From positions 248,300-312,299 of the forward strand of contig NZ_MAKX01000001.1 in assembly GCF_001693415.1 (NCBI RefSeq): a stretch of DNA of 64,000 bases, given 5' to 3'. Source of the DNA: Tenacibaculum soleae (GTDB taxonomy: Bacteria > Bacteroidota > Bacteroidia > Flavobacteriales > Flavobacteriaceae). Positions 63,766 through 64,000 of this stretch are shown piece after piece. The position numbers and the translations under genes were made by a program. A model generated the notes under the pieces. It saw only the letters and a program-made list of their open reading frames with translations, was not told the DNA's origin and ran no database searches. Each line of letters begins with the position of its first letter. Position 1 is the stretch's first letter.

Positions 63766-64000
63766 TGATTTTAGAGTATATAATAATAGTCATTTATACT
63801 ATTTCGTTGATACTAATTTTTATGTATGCTTTAGCACAATTAAACTTATTGTTTAATTACTTAAAAGCGCAAAAGCAACAAGATAATTCGCCAAAATTCG
63901 ATTTTTCTAAGCCCGAAGAAATCCCTTTTGTAACCATTCAGCTACCGGTATTTAATGAGTTGTATGTAATGGAGCGTTTGCTAAATAACATTGCAAAAAT
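63765..64000 (+). CDS. Glycosyltransferase family 2, cellulose-synthase-like (3' end outside window)
   Basis: An open frame from ATG at 63765 to the window end gives 78 residues. It begins with a membrane helix (MILEYIIIVIYTISLILIF...) and then has PEEIPFVTIQLPVFNELYVMERLL, the nucleotide-binding start of processive cellulose-synthase-like GT2 enzymes. The ATG overlaps the stop of the upstream GT2 gene. The rest is outside the window. Confidence 0.85.
   Translation, partial: MILEYIIIVIYTISLILIFMYALAQLNLLFNYLKAQKQQDNSPKFDFSKPEEIPFVTIQLPVFNELYVMERLLNNIAK

Noticed and set aside
1..64000. CRISPR arrays, tRNA or rRNA genes, IS elements, prophage
   Set aside because: I found no regular repeat-spacer array, no cloverleaf with a CCA-type end, no transposase or integrase motifs and no phage structural genes.

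Overview
The window looks like chromosomal DNA from a member of the Flavobacteriaceae (Bacteroidota), probably marine. The DNA is strongly AT-rich. Promoters fit the Bacteroidetes form TTTG-N19/20-TAnnTTTG. Many genes belong to families typical of the phylum: DUF4836-like, DUF2911, DUF4271, DUF4296 and DUF5689 proteins, TonB-dependent receptors with an N-terminal carboxypeptidase-like domain, and MbnP. Almost all of it is coding. There are no rRNA or tRNA genes, CRISPR arrays, insertion sequences or phage genes that I can see, and no gene-free stretch exceeds 300 bases.

Layout. 1-4619: end of a membrane protein, then a reverse-strand set of DUF4836-like surface proteins, a lipoprotein and an NRDE-family protein. 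4813-6438: pruA. 11449-6706: the rimP-nusA-infB operon with a promoter and a terminator-like leader hairpin. 11577-20882: universal stress protein, a GT4/DUF3089 operon, tdk-alr, mscL, an AhpD-like protein, an OsmC-like protein, recJ and a small Cys-containing protein. 20885-32832: a phosphorus-acquisition neighbourhood with an extracellular nuclease/phosphatase, TonB receptor, DUF5689/lamin-tail lipoprotein, metallophosphoesterase, phosphate-type porin and a PiT-PhoU fusion transporter. 32903-39673: tesB, a GNAT-like protein, a SemiSWEET and leuS, which carries a DUF559 nuclease-like insertion. 39826-47600: a probable copper-related locus of DUF2911, PepSY, TonB receptor, CxxCxC barrel, MbnH-like di-haem peroxidase, MbnP and a small Cys protein. 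47729-55403: a Cys-rich peptide, tyrS, an epimerase, DUF4296, dihydroorotase, a polyprenol-phosphate glycosyltransferase, DUF4271-hemD and a second PiT. 55451-64000: a sterol desaturase family protein, outer-membrane proteins with a GH113-like hydrolase, a redox pair (FAD oxidoreductase plus 4Fe-4S membrane protein), a MORN protein and two glycosyltransferases, the last cut by the window end.

The most interesting signals are these. (1) A candidate small RNA at about 29142-29232, with its own promoter and terminator, has a 15-nt perfect complement to the predicted 5' end of the adjacent phosphate-porin mRNA. (2) Three promoters in that neighbourhood carry TAAC-type direct repeats at 11-bp spacing ending 14 bp before the -7 box, a Pho-box-like arrangement. 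(3) LeuRS has a nuclease-fold DUF559 domain inside its editing domain, apparently missing key catalytic residues. (4) The MbnP/MbnH/TonB/PepSY locus. (5) Two small Cys-cluster proteins lie behind matching TTTAGA/TCTAAA palindromes of the Fur-superfamily type. All functional statements rest on reading the sequence; no database search was possible.
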